Source: JAKPAM01 sp047601745
Lineage (GTDB): Bacteria; Pseudomonadota; Gammaproteobacteria; Burkholderiales; Burkholderiaceae_E
Length of the DNA stretch: 64,000 nt
NCBI GenBank assembly: GCA_047601745.1
Contig: JASGIS010000001.1
Location: forward strand, 4,278,001 to 4,342,000
Reading direction: 5' to 3'
This document shows positions 26,319 to 35,704 of the stretch, piece by piece (within the stretch, counting starts at the first letter, position 1; each line of letters opens with the position of its first letter). The position numbers and the translations under genes were made by a program. The notes beneath the pieces were generated by a model. That model had not been told where the DNA came from, made no database searches, and was given only the letters and a program-made list of their open reading frames with translations.

Positions 26319-26331
26319 CAGGGAGACAAGG

Positions 26332-27111
26332 ATGAGTGCTTTCAACGAGAAGTTCGCGCGACTCTGCGGCGGTGTCGCGGTCGCCGCGTTGCTGGGAGTC
26401 GCGGCGCCCGCTCAAGCGGATCGAATTCAGCTTGGGTTCATTCTCGATGGTTCGGGAAGCATCGGGGCGGGCGGCTGGCAGACCATCGTCACGGGTCTGT
26501 CGAATGCGATCGATCTGATTCCCGTCGGTGGTCCGGACCAGTACGAAGTGTCGGTCGTGACGTTCAGCACCAGTGCTTCGACGCCGGTCGCGCGCTACCT
26601 GCTGACCGATGTGGCATCACGCGATACGCTGTCGGACATGATTGCTGCGATCCCGTTCCTGACCGGCAATACCAACTACGCCGCCGCGTTCGACACGATG
26701 ACCAACGTGCTGCAATCCACGATCGGCCTGGCGGACGCGACTTACGTCAATTTTGCAACGGATGGTCAGCCGAACACGGGCGGAACCGGAGTTCTCCAGC
26801 GGGATGCGATGATCGCCGCCGGGGTGGACAACATCAGCATCGAGGGGATCGGTTCCGGAGTCAGTGCGGCGAGTCTGCAGAACAACTTCTGCTATCCGGG
26901 GCCCTGCGATACCACTATTCCGTTCAGTGACTTCCCATCCAAGGGTTTCTACATAGGAGTGGGAAACCCGGATGAGTATGCGCAGGCGATCCAGTACAAG
27001 GTCAGGGTGGTGACCGGTCAGGTGGTTCCCGAACCGGAGTCGATCGCGCTGCTCGGCATCGGCCTGATCGGCCTCGTTCCCTGGTTGCGTCGCCGGACTG
27101 GTAAAGCTTGA
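26332..27111 (+). CDS. VWA-domain PEP-CTERM protein
   Basis: The 259-residue secreted protein has a signal peptide ending APAQA, followed directly by a von Willebrand factor A domain. The MIDAS motif is DGSGSIG, preceded by LGFIL, with the second loop near GNTNYAAAFDTM and the third Asp in FATDGQPNTGG. A C-terminal VPEPES tripartite sorting signal has the hydrophobic helix ALLGIGLIGLVPWL and RRRTGKA. Metal-dependent adhesion at the cell surface or in the floc/biofilm matrix is likely. The gene has its own sigma-54-type promoter and leader hairpin. A Cys pair (FCYPGPC) may form a disulfide. Confidence 0.92.
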   Translation: MSAFNEKFARLCGGVAVAALLGVAAPAQADRIQLGFILDGSGSIGAGGWQTIVTGLSNAIDLIPVGGPDQYEVSVVTFSTSASTPVARYLLTDVASRDTLSDMIAAIPFLTGNTNYAAAFDTMTNVLQSTIGLADATYVNFATDGQPNTGGTGVLQRDAMIAAGVDNISIEGIGSGVSAASLQNNFCYPGPCDTTIPFSDFPSKGFYIGVGNPDEYAQAIQYKVRVVTGQVVPEPESIALLGIGLIGLVPWLRRRTGKA

Positions 27112-27193
27112 AGCGGCATCGAGGGGCGTCGTCGACGCTCCTCATTCGGCGGGCCGTCCGGGCCGCCCTGGCTTGCACAGAGTGTTCATGGAG

Positions 27194-27225
27194 ACGGCAG
27201 CGGTGATTCACCTCCCGCTGCCGTT
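27194..27225. terminator. Hairpin between convergent genes
   Basis: A perfect 10-bp stem ACGGCAGCGG/CCGCTGCCGT with an 11-base loop and a weak T-run on the plus strand lies between the VWA gene and the minus-strand secreted protein gene. Confidence 0.55.
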
Positions 27226-27264
27226 ATCGTTTCGGGTCGCGCGCCTGCCTGTTCCGCGCACCGA

Positions 27265-27624
27265 TCATTTCGACAGACGGCGAAGCGTGATCAGGCCCTG
27301 AGACTCGTTGACCCAGATCGCCGCGGCGTAACGTCTGGAAGATTCCGGGATGTCGGCATCCCTCACCGGCGCTTTGTCCGGTACCTTGGATCGATCGTTC
27401 CAGACCCAGGCTTTGCATTGCTGCGACGAATGGCAAGCGGCCGTTCCGGCCTGCCTGAGCGCTTCGTTGTCGAGCCCGTGCGGACAGACCAGCAGGGCGA
27501 CCCCGTCATTGCGGTCGACGAGTTCGCACGCGGAGTTTCCGGCAGGCACCGAGTCGGCAGCGAGCACCGCAGGGGTAAGGGTGCAGGCCAACAGGAACGC
27601 GGGAAATTTTCCGGGGAGCTTCAT
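27265..27624 (-). CDS. Small secreted protein, function unknown
   Basis: The 119-residue product has a clear signal peptide (FPAFLLACTLTPAVLA, cleaved before ADS). The mature region has four cysteines (NSACEL, LLVCPHG, AACHSS, QQCKAW), suggesting two disulfides in the periplasm or outside. The ending WVNESQGLITLRRLSK is beta-like. No family is recognised. It lies downstream of no obvious partner; the P-type ATPase gene ends 158 bases to its right on the same strand. Confidence 0.6.
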   Translation of the reverse strand: MKLPGKFPAFLLACTLTPAVLAADSVPAGNSACELVDRNDGVALLVCPHGLDNEALRQAGTAACHSSQQCKAWVWNDRSKVPDKAPVRDADIPESSRRYAAAIWVNESQGLITLRRLSK

Positions 27625-27782
27625 TGCGCCATTCGATCGATGTCTGCCGATCGTGGATCAGCGGGAGACCATCGACGCTATCGTGCATGAAGGGAGCCCG
27701 ATCAGGCAAGCGCCGGCGCGCTGTCCGACGCAGCGCCGCCCGATTGCCGACAGTTTCAGGCTGATGTGATCCCGCTTATCGA

Positions 27783-30194
27783 CTATGGGCGCTGATCGAT
27801 CGCGAGGTGTCGTAGCGTCAATACCTTGACGGCATCCAGCATCAGTCCGAACACCAGACTCGCACCGCATACCGCGAGCACCATCCATCCGGCCAGCGGC
27901 GTCATGAACCAACCCTGCCAGGCCAGCACCGTAGCGATCAGCGCCGACGTCGCCGCCGCCGCGATCAGCACCGGAGCCGGCCGGGAGCGCCAGGCATGGT
28001 CGCGCGCGCGCAGCACGAGGCCGGTCACCTGTCCGGCCAGCACCAAGGTCAGGAAGGTCAGGGTGCGCATCGCTTCCATGTCCAGGCGCAGCCAGAACCA
28101 GCCCAGCGCCAGTATCGTCATCGCATAGGCCAGCTTCACCGCGCCCAGCGGCAGCGCCGCCAGGGTCAGTTCGCGAATGCGCCAGGCGTTCGGATAGGGC
28201 GTCGGCTTGGCGCGATCGCCGGCGCGCGCCATCATCGCCACGTCGCTGGTCAGCATCCATAGCACCTGCAGCATCGGCGTGAGCACCGCATGGCCGGTCA
28301 TCACCAGGCCGCCGCCCATGACGATCAGCGTCACCGCCTTGTTGACCAGCATGCTCAGCGTGAAGGTCAATACGCGACGGAAGGCCGAGCGCCCCTCCTG
28401 GATGCACGCGACGATCCCGCGCAGGCCGGGTTCGGTGAGGACCATTCCGGCCGCCGACTTGGCCACGTCGGTGGCGGTCGATACCGCGATGCCCATCTGC
28501 GCCTGGCGCAGCGCCGGGGCATCGTTCGCGCCGTCTCCGCACATCCCCACGCCATGGCCCCGGCTCTGGAAGGCTCGCACCAGGCGGAACTTGTCCTCCG
28601 GGAACACGCCGGCATAGACCGCGTAGTCGCCCGGCTCGGCCTGCTCGGCAATGGCGCCGGGCGGAGAGACCGGGCCCTCGAGCCCGATCGCGCGGGCCAC
28701 GGTACCGGCGGTCTGCACGGTATCGCCGGTGACCATCACCGGCGTGATGCCCAGCGCCTTCAATTCGTTCAGCAAGCCAGCCGAGTCGGCGCGCGGCGGA
28801 TCGCTCAGACCGATCGCGCCGATGACGGCCATGTTCGCGGAACTTCCGGCGGCGATGATCAGCACCCGATAGCCGTCGCTGCTCAGGTCGGACACGGCAG
28901 CTTGCGCCCGGGCATCGAGCGGGGCCAGCGCGGCGATCGCCAGCGGCGATCCCTTGGCGATGCGCTGCGTTTGTCCATCCGGGCCTTCCACCAGGGCTTC
29001 GGCCATCTTGGCGGTCGGATCGAAAGGCGTGAAGCGGCGCACGTTCAGCGCCGGTCCGCCTTGCTGCTGCGCGGCCGCGCGGATGGCGGCGTCGACGCCA
29101 TCCTGGCCGTCGGCGGAGCTGGCCGCGGCCGCGTGCGCGAGCACGTCGGCTTCGCCCAGCCCTTCGGCGAGCGGTACCACCCGGCCGACGCCCAGGCTGT
29201 TCTGGGTGAGCGTCCCTGTCTTGTCGACGCACAGCACGTCGATCATCGCCGCTTCCTGCAGCGCCGGCAGCCGGGCCAGCAACACGCCCTGGCGGGCAAG
29301 GTGCCGCGCGCCGAGCGTCGCGGCCAGCGTGAAGACCGCGGGCATCGCCACCGGCACCGCGGACAGCAGCGCGGCGAGCACCAGCGGGATGATCTGCGCC
29401 GCCGTCATGCCGATCGCGTGCGCATACGCGACCATGGCCACCACGATGCTCATGTTCACGCCGGTCAGCGCTTTGACCACGCCCAGCACCGCCTTCTGCT
29501 CGCTGCTTTCGACGTCGGCGGTGCTCACCAGTTCCGCGGTGCGGCCGAAGTAGGTGCGCGCGCCGGTGGCCGTCACCTCGGCGGTCGCCTCGCCGTGCCG
29601 CACCAGAGCGCCGGCATACGCGACGGCGCCGGCCGTCTGCTCGACCGCGACCGACTCGCCGGTCAGCATCGACTGATCGAGCAGCACCGATCCGGCCAGC
29701 AGCCGCACGTCGGCCGGCACGATGCCACCGAGCGAGAGCTGGACGATGTCGCCCGGCACCAGTTGGGAGGCCGCCACATCGTGCCACGCGCCATCGCGGC
29801 GCACGCGCGCCTTGGGCGCCAGCCGTTGACGCAGCAGGGCCAGCGTCGCGCTCGCGCGTCCCTCCTGCACGATCCCCAGCACGACGTTGATGATCAGCAG
29901 GATGGCCACCAGGCCGGCTTCGACCCGTTCGCCGGCTGCCAACTGCAGGACGATCGTCGCTTCCAGCATCCAGGGCACCGGCGACCAGAAGTGATGCAGC
30001 GCCCGGCGCACCGGCCGCTCCCGGACCTCGGCCACTTCATTGGGACCCGTCTCGGCCAGACGACGGGCGACTTCTTCGCCGGACAAGCCCGCGGGCGTGT
30101 CCCGATCGTCAGAAGCCGGTGTCGATGGCGGTCGCGCCGGCATTCGTTTTTCCGCTGGTGTCGGTAATGCCGCTTCTTCCTCGTCCCGGGCCAT
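27783..30194 (-). CDS. P-type ATPase (plasma-membrane H+-ATPase-like, type III)
   Basis: The polytopic pump of about 803 residues has an N-terminal cation ATPase region with LTGES (actuator loop), phosphorylation site Asp in CVDKTGTLTQN, FDPTAKMAE in the nucleotide domain, VMVTGD and the hinge MCGDGANDAPALRQA. The lack of metal-binding CxxC, and the short N- and C-terminal arms with about ten membrane helices, fit H+-ATPase-like type IIIA. The transported ion is inferred. The start at 30194 has GGAG nine bases upstream; ATGs at 30218 and 30239 are possible. It is divergent from the TolC-type operon. Confidence 0.9.
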   Translation of the reverse strand: MARDEEEAALPTPAEKRMPARPPSTPASDDRDTPAGLSGEEVARRLAETGPNEVAEVRERPVRRALHHFWSPVPWMLEATIVLQLAAGERVEAGLVAILLIINVVLGIVQEGRASATLALLRQRLAPKARVRRDGAWHDVAASQLVPGDIVQLSLGGIVPADVRLLAGSVLLDQSMLTGESVAVEQTAGAVAYAGALVRHGEATAEVTATGARTYFGRTAELVSTADVESSEQKAVLGVVKALTGVNMSIVVAMVAYAHAIGMTAAQIIPLVLAALLSAVPVAMPAVFTLAATLGARHLARQGVLLARLPALQEAAMIDVLCVDKTGTLTQNSLGVGRVVPLAEGLGEADVLAHAAAASSADGQDGVDAAIRAAAQQQGGPALNVRRFTPFDPTAKMAEALVEGPDGQTQRIAKGSPLAIAALAPLDARAQAAVSDLSSDGYRVLIIAAGSSANMAVIGAIGLSDPPRADSAGLLNELKALGITPVMVTGDTVQTAGTVARAIGLEGPVSPPGAIAEQAEPGDYAVYAGVFPEDKFRLVRAFQSRGHGVGMCGDGANDAPALRQAQMGIAVSTATDVAKSAAGMVLTEPGLRGIVACIQEGRSAFRRVLTFTLSMLVNKAVTLIVMGGGLVMTGHAVLTPMLQVLWMLTSDVAMMARAGDRAKPTPYPNAWRIRELTLAALPLGAVKLAYAMTILALGWFWLRLDMEAMRTLTFLTLVLAGQVTGLVLRARDHAWRSRPAPVLIAAAATSALIATVLAWQGWFMTPLAGWMVLAVCGASLVFGLMLDAVKVLTLRHLAIDQRP

Positions 30195-30448
30195 CTTCCG
30201 ATTCTCCACTGGGTCCATCCGTGATTGGCATCTGAACACATGCGGCCGGCCGAGGCCTGCCCGTTCCGGGGGGCGCTGGCGCGCCGTCGCCGGACATCCG
30301 GTTATCTCATCTGCTGCTCTTCAAGCGCTTGACACCGCCCTCGATCGGGGAACCGCGTCGACCTGGTCCGGAAAGACCAGGAAAGACCACGAAATCCGCC
30401 CGCCGGGATGCGAGGATAGAGGCTGGCGCTTCTCCTGGAACGGATCCC

Positions 30449-31963
30449 GTGACGTCATCTCCTGTCCGCCTGCTCGTCGCCACGCTGCTGGCCCTGCCTG
30501 CCGCCGGTGCCGTGGCGGCGTCCTTCGATTTCGCCGAGGCGCTGCAGCGGGCCGGCGAGGTCTCGGGCAGCGTCCAGGGCAGTTCGCTCGATCTGCAGTC
30601 CCGCCAGGCCCAGGCCCGCGCGGTCGACCGGCTCGGCATGCCGATCGTCGGGCTTTCGGCGCTGGCCGCGCGCACCTCGGCTTCGGCCACCGTCGATACC
30701 ACCGGCGTGGCCGGCGCGATCAATCCGTTGGTCGGCGGCCTGGGCAGCAGCATGGGCCTGACGCTGCCCAGCGTGGCCAACAGTTATCAGCTCGACCGGA
30801 CCTCGAACCTGGCCAGCGCAGGCCTGACGGCGCTATGGCCCGTCTATACCGGCGGCAAGATCGACGCGATCAAGGATCTGGTCCGCGCCCGCGCGCGCGA
30901 AGGCGATGCGGCCCATGCCACCGAGGTCGGCCAGTTGTCGACGCAGGTGGCCGAGCGCTATTTCTCGGTCCAACTGGCGCGCCAGGCGCTGGCGCTGCGC
31001 GAGGAAGTGACGGTCGGCATGACCGAACACGTCCGCGCCGCGACGCTGCTCGAATCGCAAGGGCTGATCGCCTACAGCGATCGGCTGCGCGCCGACGTCG
31101 CGCTGGCCGGCGCCCGCCAGGAAGAGGAGAAGGCCCGCAACGATCTGGATCTGGCCGAAGTCGCGCTGCGCCGAGTCCTCGCCGTCGACGACGCGGTCCA
31201 GACCACGACGCCGCTGTTCGTGCACAGCCGCAGCGTCGGTTCGCTGCAATCGTTCATCGATGCCGGCAAGGCGCGCCATCCGATCTGGGCCCGGCTGGAC
31301 AGCAAGCGCGAGCAGGCCGATGCGTCGCTGCGCCTGCAAGGCCGCGAATGGACGCCGTCGGTGACGGCGCTGGCCAACTACAACCGGCCGGTCGGGGGCT
31401 TCTCGGGGCTCGGCTCGAGCTGGGTCGTCGGACTGCAGGTCAGCCTGCCGCTGTTCAGCGCGGTCGACCATGAGCAGATGCGGCTAGCCGCGCGGCTCGA
31501 CCAGCAACGCGTCGAACTCGGCGCCCAGCAGGCCGGCCGCGACATTCCGACGCTGGTCGAGTCGCGCTGGCGCCAGATGGAGAATGCGCGCCATGCCTTC
31601 CTCGCCGCCGGCCCCAGCATCGAACTGGCCCGCGAGACGCTGCGGCTGAGCCGGATCGCGTTCGCCCAGTCGCAGTCGACGGTGCTCGACGTCACCGATG
31701 CCGAGCTGAACCTGGCCAAAGTCCGGATCGAGCGCAATCGCAACGCCTACGATTACGTCCTCGCGCTGGCCGGCCTGCTCGAAGCCTGCGGTGAACCGGA
31801 ACGGCTGGCGGCGCTGGCGGCCGATGCCGACATCCTGCTCCGGGATCCCGATGTATCCGACGATCGCACGATGCCCGCCCGGCCGGCCGCATCGGTGTTC
31901 ACGCCGCCCGATTCCGTTCCGGCCTGGGCCGCGGTCCTGCCTCCTGCCAAAGGAACCCGATGA
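30449..31963 (+). CDS. TolC family outer membrane efflux protein
   Basis: The 504-residue protein has two OEP repeats, each a long periplasmic helical hairpin with coiled coils (for example RLRADVALAGARQEEEKARN and AELNLAKVRIERNRN). The GTG start at 30449 is preferred because a signal peptide follows at once (LLVATLLALPAAGAVA). An upstream in-frame ATG at 30329 would bury it. It ends with a Pro-rich tail. Its stop overlaps the HlyD gene by four bases. It is the outer-membrane channel of a four-gene export system. Confidence 0.88.
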   Translation: MTSSPVRLLVATLLALPAAGAVAASFDFAEALQRAGEVSGSVQGSSLDLQSRQAQARAVDRLGMPIVGLSALAARTSASATVDTTGVAGAINPLVGGLGSSMGLTLPSVANSYQLDRTSNLASAGLTALWPVYTGGKIDAIKDLVRARAREGDAAHATEVGQLSTQVAERYFSVQLARQALALREEVTVGMTEHVRAATLLESQGLIAYSDRLRADVALAGARQEEEKARNDLDLAEVALRRVLAVDDAVQTTTPLFVHSRSVGSLQSFIDAGKARHPIWARLDSKREQADASLRLQGREWTPSVTALANYNRPVGGFSGLGSSWVVGLQVSLPLFSAVDHEQMRLAARLDQQRVELGAQQAGRDIPTLVESRWRQMENARHAFLAAGPSIELARETLRLSRIAFAQSQSTVLDVTDAELNLAKVRIERNRNAYDYVLALAGLLEACGEPERLAALAADADILLRDPDVSDDRTMPARPAASVFTPPDSVPAWAAVLPPAKGTR

Positions 31964-33138
31964 CTCCGACTCCGACGGCCACCATGCCGCCCGCTCCGTC
32001 CTCGACCGCCTCATCGCCGCCCGCTCCGAAACCGGGCGCCGATGCCCCGCAGGGCGCCAGTTCGTCCGTCGCGACCCGGGCGGCCGGCGGGGCGCCGTCC
32101 GGCCCCACCGAACCGCCGGAGCGCCCGGCGTCCGGGTCGTCGGGCGCGTCCGGGTCGTCCGGGTCGTCCGGGTCGTCGCGGCTGGTGCTGCCGCTGGTCC
32201 TGCTGCTGGTGCTGGGCTTTCTGGCCTGGGGACTGTGGCGGGCTTTCCAGCCGGTGGCCGCGCCGCTGCGGGGCGAGATCGACGCCCAGCAGATCAATGT
32301 CTCGTCGAAGATCGCCGGCCGGGTCGCCCAGGTCGCCGTCAAGCGCGGCCAGCAGGTCAAGGCCGGTGACCTGGTGTTCGAGATCGACAGTCCCGAGGCG
32401 CGCGCCAAGCTGGCCCAGGCGCGCGCGGCCGAGGAGGCCGCCGGCGCGCAGGCCGCGAAGGCCAGGACCGGTGCGCGTCCCGAAGAGGTGGCGATGGCCC
32501 GCAGCAACTGGGAGCGCGCGCAGACCGCCGAGCGGATCGCCCGTACGACCTATGAGCGGCTCGATGCGATGGTGAGCCAGGGGGTGCTGGCGCCGCAGAA
32601 GCGCGATGAGGCCCAGGCCCAATGGCGCGCGGCGCTCGAGCAGAGCAAGGCGGCCGAGGCGCAGTACCGGATGGTCCAGGCCGGCGCGCGCAAGGAGGAC
32701 GTCACCGCGGCGGGAGCGCAGGCGCGCCAGGTGGCCGGCGTCGTCGCCGAGGCCGAGGTCGCGATCGCCGAGACGCGGATCCTCGCGCCGGCCGCCGGCG
32801 AGGTCAGCCAGATCCAGATCCAGGCCGGCGAGATCGCGCCCCAGGGCTTCCCGGTCGTGACCCTGGTCGACCTGGCCGATAGCTGGGCGGTCGTCGCGGT
32901 CCGCGAGGACGTGCTGACCGACTATGCGATGGGCTCGCGCCACGACGGCCGGTTGCCGGCGCTGAACAAGACCGTGAGCTTCGAGGTCAGCAGCGTCGCG
33001 GTCATGCCGGACTTCGCGACCTGGAAGGCCGCGCGGCCCGGCGGCACCGACCTGCGCACCTTCGAGGTCAGGCTGCGGCCGGCCGCGCCGGTCGACGGCC
33101 TGAGGCCGGGCATGTCGGTCGTTTTCGACGCGCGCTGA
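31960..33138 (+). CDS. HlyD family periplasmic adaptor
   Basis: The 392-residue membrane-fusion protein has a cytoplasmic Pro/Ala/Ser-rich arm (1-70) and one membrane helix (VLPLVLLLVLGFLAWGLW). A lipoyl/beta-barrel half (ISSKIAGRVAQVAVKRGQQVKAGDLVF) is followed by a helical hairpin of coiled coil (about 130-260) and the second lipoyl half with ILAPAAGEVSQIQ. It links the ABC-2 permeases to the TolC protein. Tandem 9-bp repeats TCCGGGTCG (32149-32175) encode the Ser/Gly linker before the helix. Confidence 0.92.
   Translation: MTPTPTATMPPAPSSTASSPPAPKPGADAPQGASSSVATRAAGGAPSGPTEPPERPASGSSGASGSSGSSGSSRLVLPLVLLLVLGFLAWGLWRAFQPVAAPLRGEIDAQQINVSSKIAGRVAQVAVKRGQQVKAGDLVFEIDSPEARAKLAQARAAEEAAGAQAAKARTGARPEEVAMARSNWERAQTAERIARTTYERLDAMVSQGVLAPQKRDEAQAQWRAALEQSKAAEAQYRMVQAGARKEDVTAAGAQARQVAGVVAEAEVAIAETRILAPAAGEVSQIQIQAGEIAPQGFPVVTLVDLADSWAVVAVREDVLTDYAMGSRHDGRLPALNKTVSFEVSSVAVMPDFATWKAARPGGTDLRTFEVRLRPAAPVDGLRPGMSVVFDAR
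32149..32175. repeat. 9-bp tandem repeat in HlyD linker
   Basis: Three perfect copies of TCCGGGTCG, plus a detached copy at 32131-32139, encode Ser-Gly-Ser linker units just before the membrane helix. Confidence 0.85.
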
Positions 33139-33182
33139 AACGGGGCGGCGATGGAATACATCGTGGACCGGCTCACTTCCGT

Positions 33183-34421
33183 ATGCGTTTTCCCGTGCAA
33201 GCCGTGGCGGGGTTGAGCGTGTCCGCCGGGCCCGCCGCGCGAACCGACGGCTGGTGGGGCGGTTTCGTCGCCAGCTTCGCGCGCCAGGGGCGCTGGCTGC
33301 GCGCGAACCCCTGGGACTTCGCGCTGCTCAGCTGGTTGCCGCTGCTGGCCGCCGCGCTGTTGCTGTGGACGTTCTCGGCCGGCGTGCCGCGCGAGCTGCC
33401 GATCGTCGTCGTCGACCAGGACCATACGGCCGCCTCGCGCCAACTGATCCGTTATCTCGACGCCTCGCCGGGCCTGCGGCTGGCCGACCAGGTCGTGCAA
33501 TGGGACGAGGCGCAGTCGCTGCTGCGGCAGCGGCGCGCGTTCGGCGTGGTCTGGATTCCGCGCGACTTCGAGCGCGACCTGGTCCGCGGCCTGGGCACGT
33601 CGGTCCAGTGGTTCTACAACGGCCAGTACCAGACGCATGTCGGCGGGATGAACCGCGACGTGCGGGCCGTCGTGTCGACCTATTCGGCCGGTGCCGCGCT
33701 GGCGGCCCGCTCGCGCAAGGGCACGCCGATGCTGCAGGCCGAGGCGCAGATCCAGCCGATCCGCCTGCAGATGGTCGCGGTCTACAACGAAAACACCAGC
33801 TACGAGCCCTTCCTGGCGCTGTCGCTGATGCCGGCGATCCTGCAGATCTTCGTCGCGCTGGCCACCGTCACCCTGATCGGTCGGGAGTTGAAGAACGGCA
33901 CCGTGCCGGCCTGGCTGGCGGCGGCCAACGGCCGCTGGAGCGCCGCGCTGGCCGGTGCGCTGGCCTGGCCGGCGCTGGCCTTCGGGTTGCAGGGCCTGCT
34001 TATCGTCGCCTGGTTCGGCGCGCGCGGCTGGCCCATCGAAGGCAGCATCGCCGCGGTCCTGCTCGGCCTGGCGTTGCTGATCACGTCGATGATGGGTTTC
34101 GGCGTGCTGTTCGTCGGCCTGACGCTGAGCCTCAGGATGGCGATCTCGGTGGCCGGCCTGGTCGCGGCGCCGGCCTTCGCGTTCAGCGGCCAGGGTTTTC
34201 CGCTGGTCGCGATGCCGCCGCTGGCGCTGACCTGGGCGCAGTTGCTGCCGCTGACGCACTACCTGCAGATCCAGAGCCGGCACTGGCTGGGCGGCGCGCC
34301 GCTGCACTACGGCCTGACGGAGCTGGCGATCCTGGTGCTGGCGACCGTCGTGACCCTGGTGCCCGGCTACTGTCTGCTGCGCGGCCGGGCCAATGCGCCG
34401 GCGGCCTGGGGCAAGTCATGA
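33183..34421 (+). CDS. ABC-2 type permease, first of pair
   Basis: The 412-residue membrane protein has one N-terminal helix, a large periplasmic domain (about 60-215, beginning LPIVVVDQDHTAASRQLIRYLD) and five C-terminal helices, as in ABC2_membrane_3/YhhJ-type permeases. The start is ATG 33183; GTG 33219 with GGGG upstream is a fair alternative. A 21-codon frame (33151-33216) ends two bases before that GTG, an arrangement that would suit translational coupling. Substrates of this group include drugs and fatty acids; none can be assigned. It overlaps the next gene by ATGA. Confidence 0.88.
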   Translation: MRFPVQAVAGLSVSAGPAARTDGWWGGFVASFARQGRWLRANPWDFALLSWLPLLAAALLLWTFSAGVPRELPIVVVDQDHTAASRQLIRYLDASPGLRLADQVVQWDEAQSLLRQRRAFGVVWIPRDFERDLVRGLGTSVQWFYNGQYQTHVGGMNRDVRAVVSTYSAGAALAARSRKGTPMLQAEAQIQPIRLQMVAVYNENTSYEPFLALSLMPAILQIFVALATVTLIGRELKNGTVPAWLAAANGRWSAALAGALAWPALAFGLQGLLIVAWFGARGWPIEGSIAAVLLGLALLITSMMGFGVLFVGLTLSLRMAISVAGLVAAPAFAFSGQGFPLVAMPPLALTWAQLLPLTHYLQIQSRHWLGGAPLHYGLTELAILVLATVVTLVPGYCLLRGRANAPAAWGKS

Positions 34422-35626
34422 GCGGCGTACGCCCGGATCCCGCGCCGGGTTTCTGGCGCGACCTGCTGGCGGCCTTCGCGACGTTCTGGCGCGGCGCGCT
34501 CGGCGACGTCGGCGTGGTGACGATGCTGTTCGGCGCGCCGCTGCTCTATGCGTTCTTCTACCCGCTGCCCTACGAGCGCCAGGTCGTCGAGCAGGTGCCG
34601 ATCGCGATCGTCGACCAGGACCGCAGCCCGTTGTCGCAACAGTTGATCCGCTTCGCGAAGGCTCATCCGCGCTTGAACGTGCGCGAGGTGATGCCGGATC
34701 CGGGCAGCGCCCAGGACCGGCTGTGGCGCAACGAGGTGGCCGGCGTGATGATCATTCCGTCGGGTCTGGCGCGCGACGTGCTGGCCAGCCGGCCCGTGGT
34801 CGTGACGCTGGCCGGCGACGGCGGTTACCTGCTGCTGAACAAGGTCGTCGTCGGCGCGATGACCGAGGTCGCCGGCACGCTGTCGGCCGGCATCGAGATC
34901 AAGCGCCTGCAGGCGGCGACCTCGTCGCCGGATCAGGCCCGAAGGCAGCGCCAGCCGGTCGACGTCAACGGCGTCGCGCTGTACAACACCTACGAGGGTT
35001 ACGGCAGCTACGTCGTGCCCGGCGTCGCGGTGCTGATCATCCAGCAGACGCTGCTGATCGGCGTCGGCATGGTGTTCGGCATGCGCGCCGAACGCGGCGA
35101 TCCGCCGCTGGTGCCGTCGGCCGGCGGCTGGTTCGGCGCCTGGCTGGCCGTGGCGCTGGTGCCGCTGCTGACCTGCTCGTTCTACTTCGGCTTCGTGATG
35201 TGGCTGCAGGACTATCCGCGCGGCGGCAACGCCGGCGGGCTCGCGCTGTTCACCGTCGTCTTCGCGTTCACGCTGGCCGCCACGGCGCTGATGCTGGGCC
35301 TGCTGTTCCGTTCGCGCGAGCGCAGCGCGTTGCTGCTGATCGGCCTGTCGATGCCGATGCTGTTCGTCTCGGGCTTCTCGTGGCCGGTCGAGGCGATGCC
35401 CGAGTCGCTGCAGGTGCTGCGCTGGCTGCTGCCGTCGACGCCGGGCATCCAGGGCATGGTCGCGCTGAACCAGCTCGGCGCCACGGTCGGCGAGGTGCTG
35501 CCCGAGTTGCTGACCCTGCTCGCGCAGATGGCCGTCTACGGCGCGATCGCCGCCTGGCAGTGGCAGGGCGATCAGCACCTGGCGCGTCCGGCCGGAGAGC
35601 GCGCGCCCGGCTCGTCACCTGGCTGA
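34418..35626 (+). CDS. ABC-2 type permease, second of pair
   Basis: The 402-residue paralogue of the preceding permease has an N-terminal helix near FGAPLLYAFFYPLPY, the periplasmic start VPIAIVDQDRSPLSQQLIRFAK, and five C-terminal helices including FVMWLQDYPRGGNAGG. The pair probably forms a heterodimer in the inner membrane. No ATP-binding subunit is encoded in this operon or anywhere in the window, so the energy source must come from elsewhere or be unconventional. Confidence 0.9.
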   Translation: MSGVRPDPAPGFWRDLLAAFATFWRGALGDVGVVTMLFGAPLLYAFFYPLPYERQVVEQVPIAIVDQDRSPLSQQLIRFAKAHPRLNVREVMPDPGSAQDRLWRNEVAGVMIIPSGLARDVLASRPVVVTLAGDGGYLLLNKVVVGAMTEVAGTLSAGIEIKRLQAATSSPDQARRQRQPVDVNGVALYNTYEGYGSYVVPGVAVLIIQQTLLIGVGMVFGMRAERGDPPLVPSAGGWFGAWLAVALVPLLTCSFYFGFVMWLQDYPRGGNAGGLALFTVVFAFTLAATALMLGLLFRSRERSALLLIGLSMPMLFVSGFSWPVEAMPESLQVLRWLLPSTPGIQGMVALNQLGATVGEVLPELLTLLAQMAVYGAIAAWQWQGDQHLARPAGERAPGSSPG

Positions 35627-35704
35627 GCGTCGCACGGAACTCGTGCGGCGTTTCGTTACCAACCAGTCCCTTTGCCCCCGACAACGACATCAGGAGATCG
35701 AACG

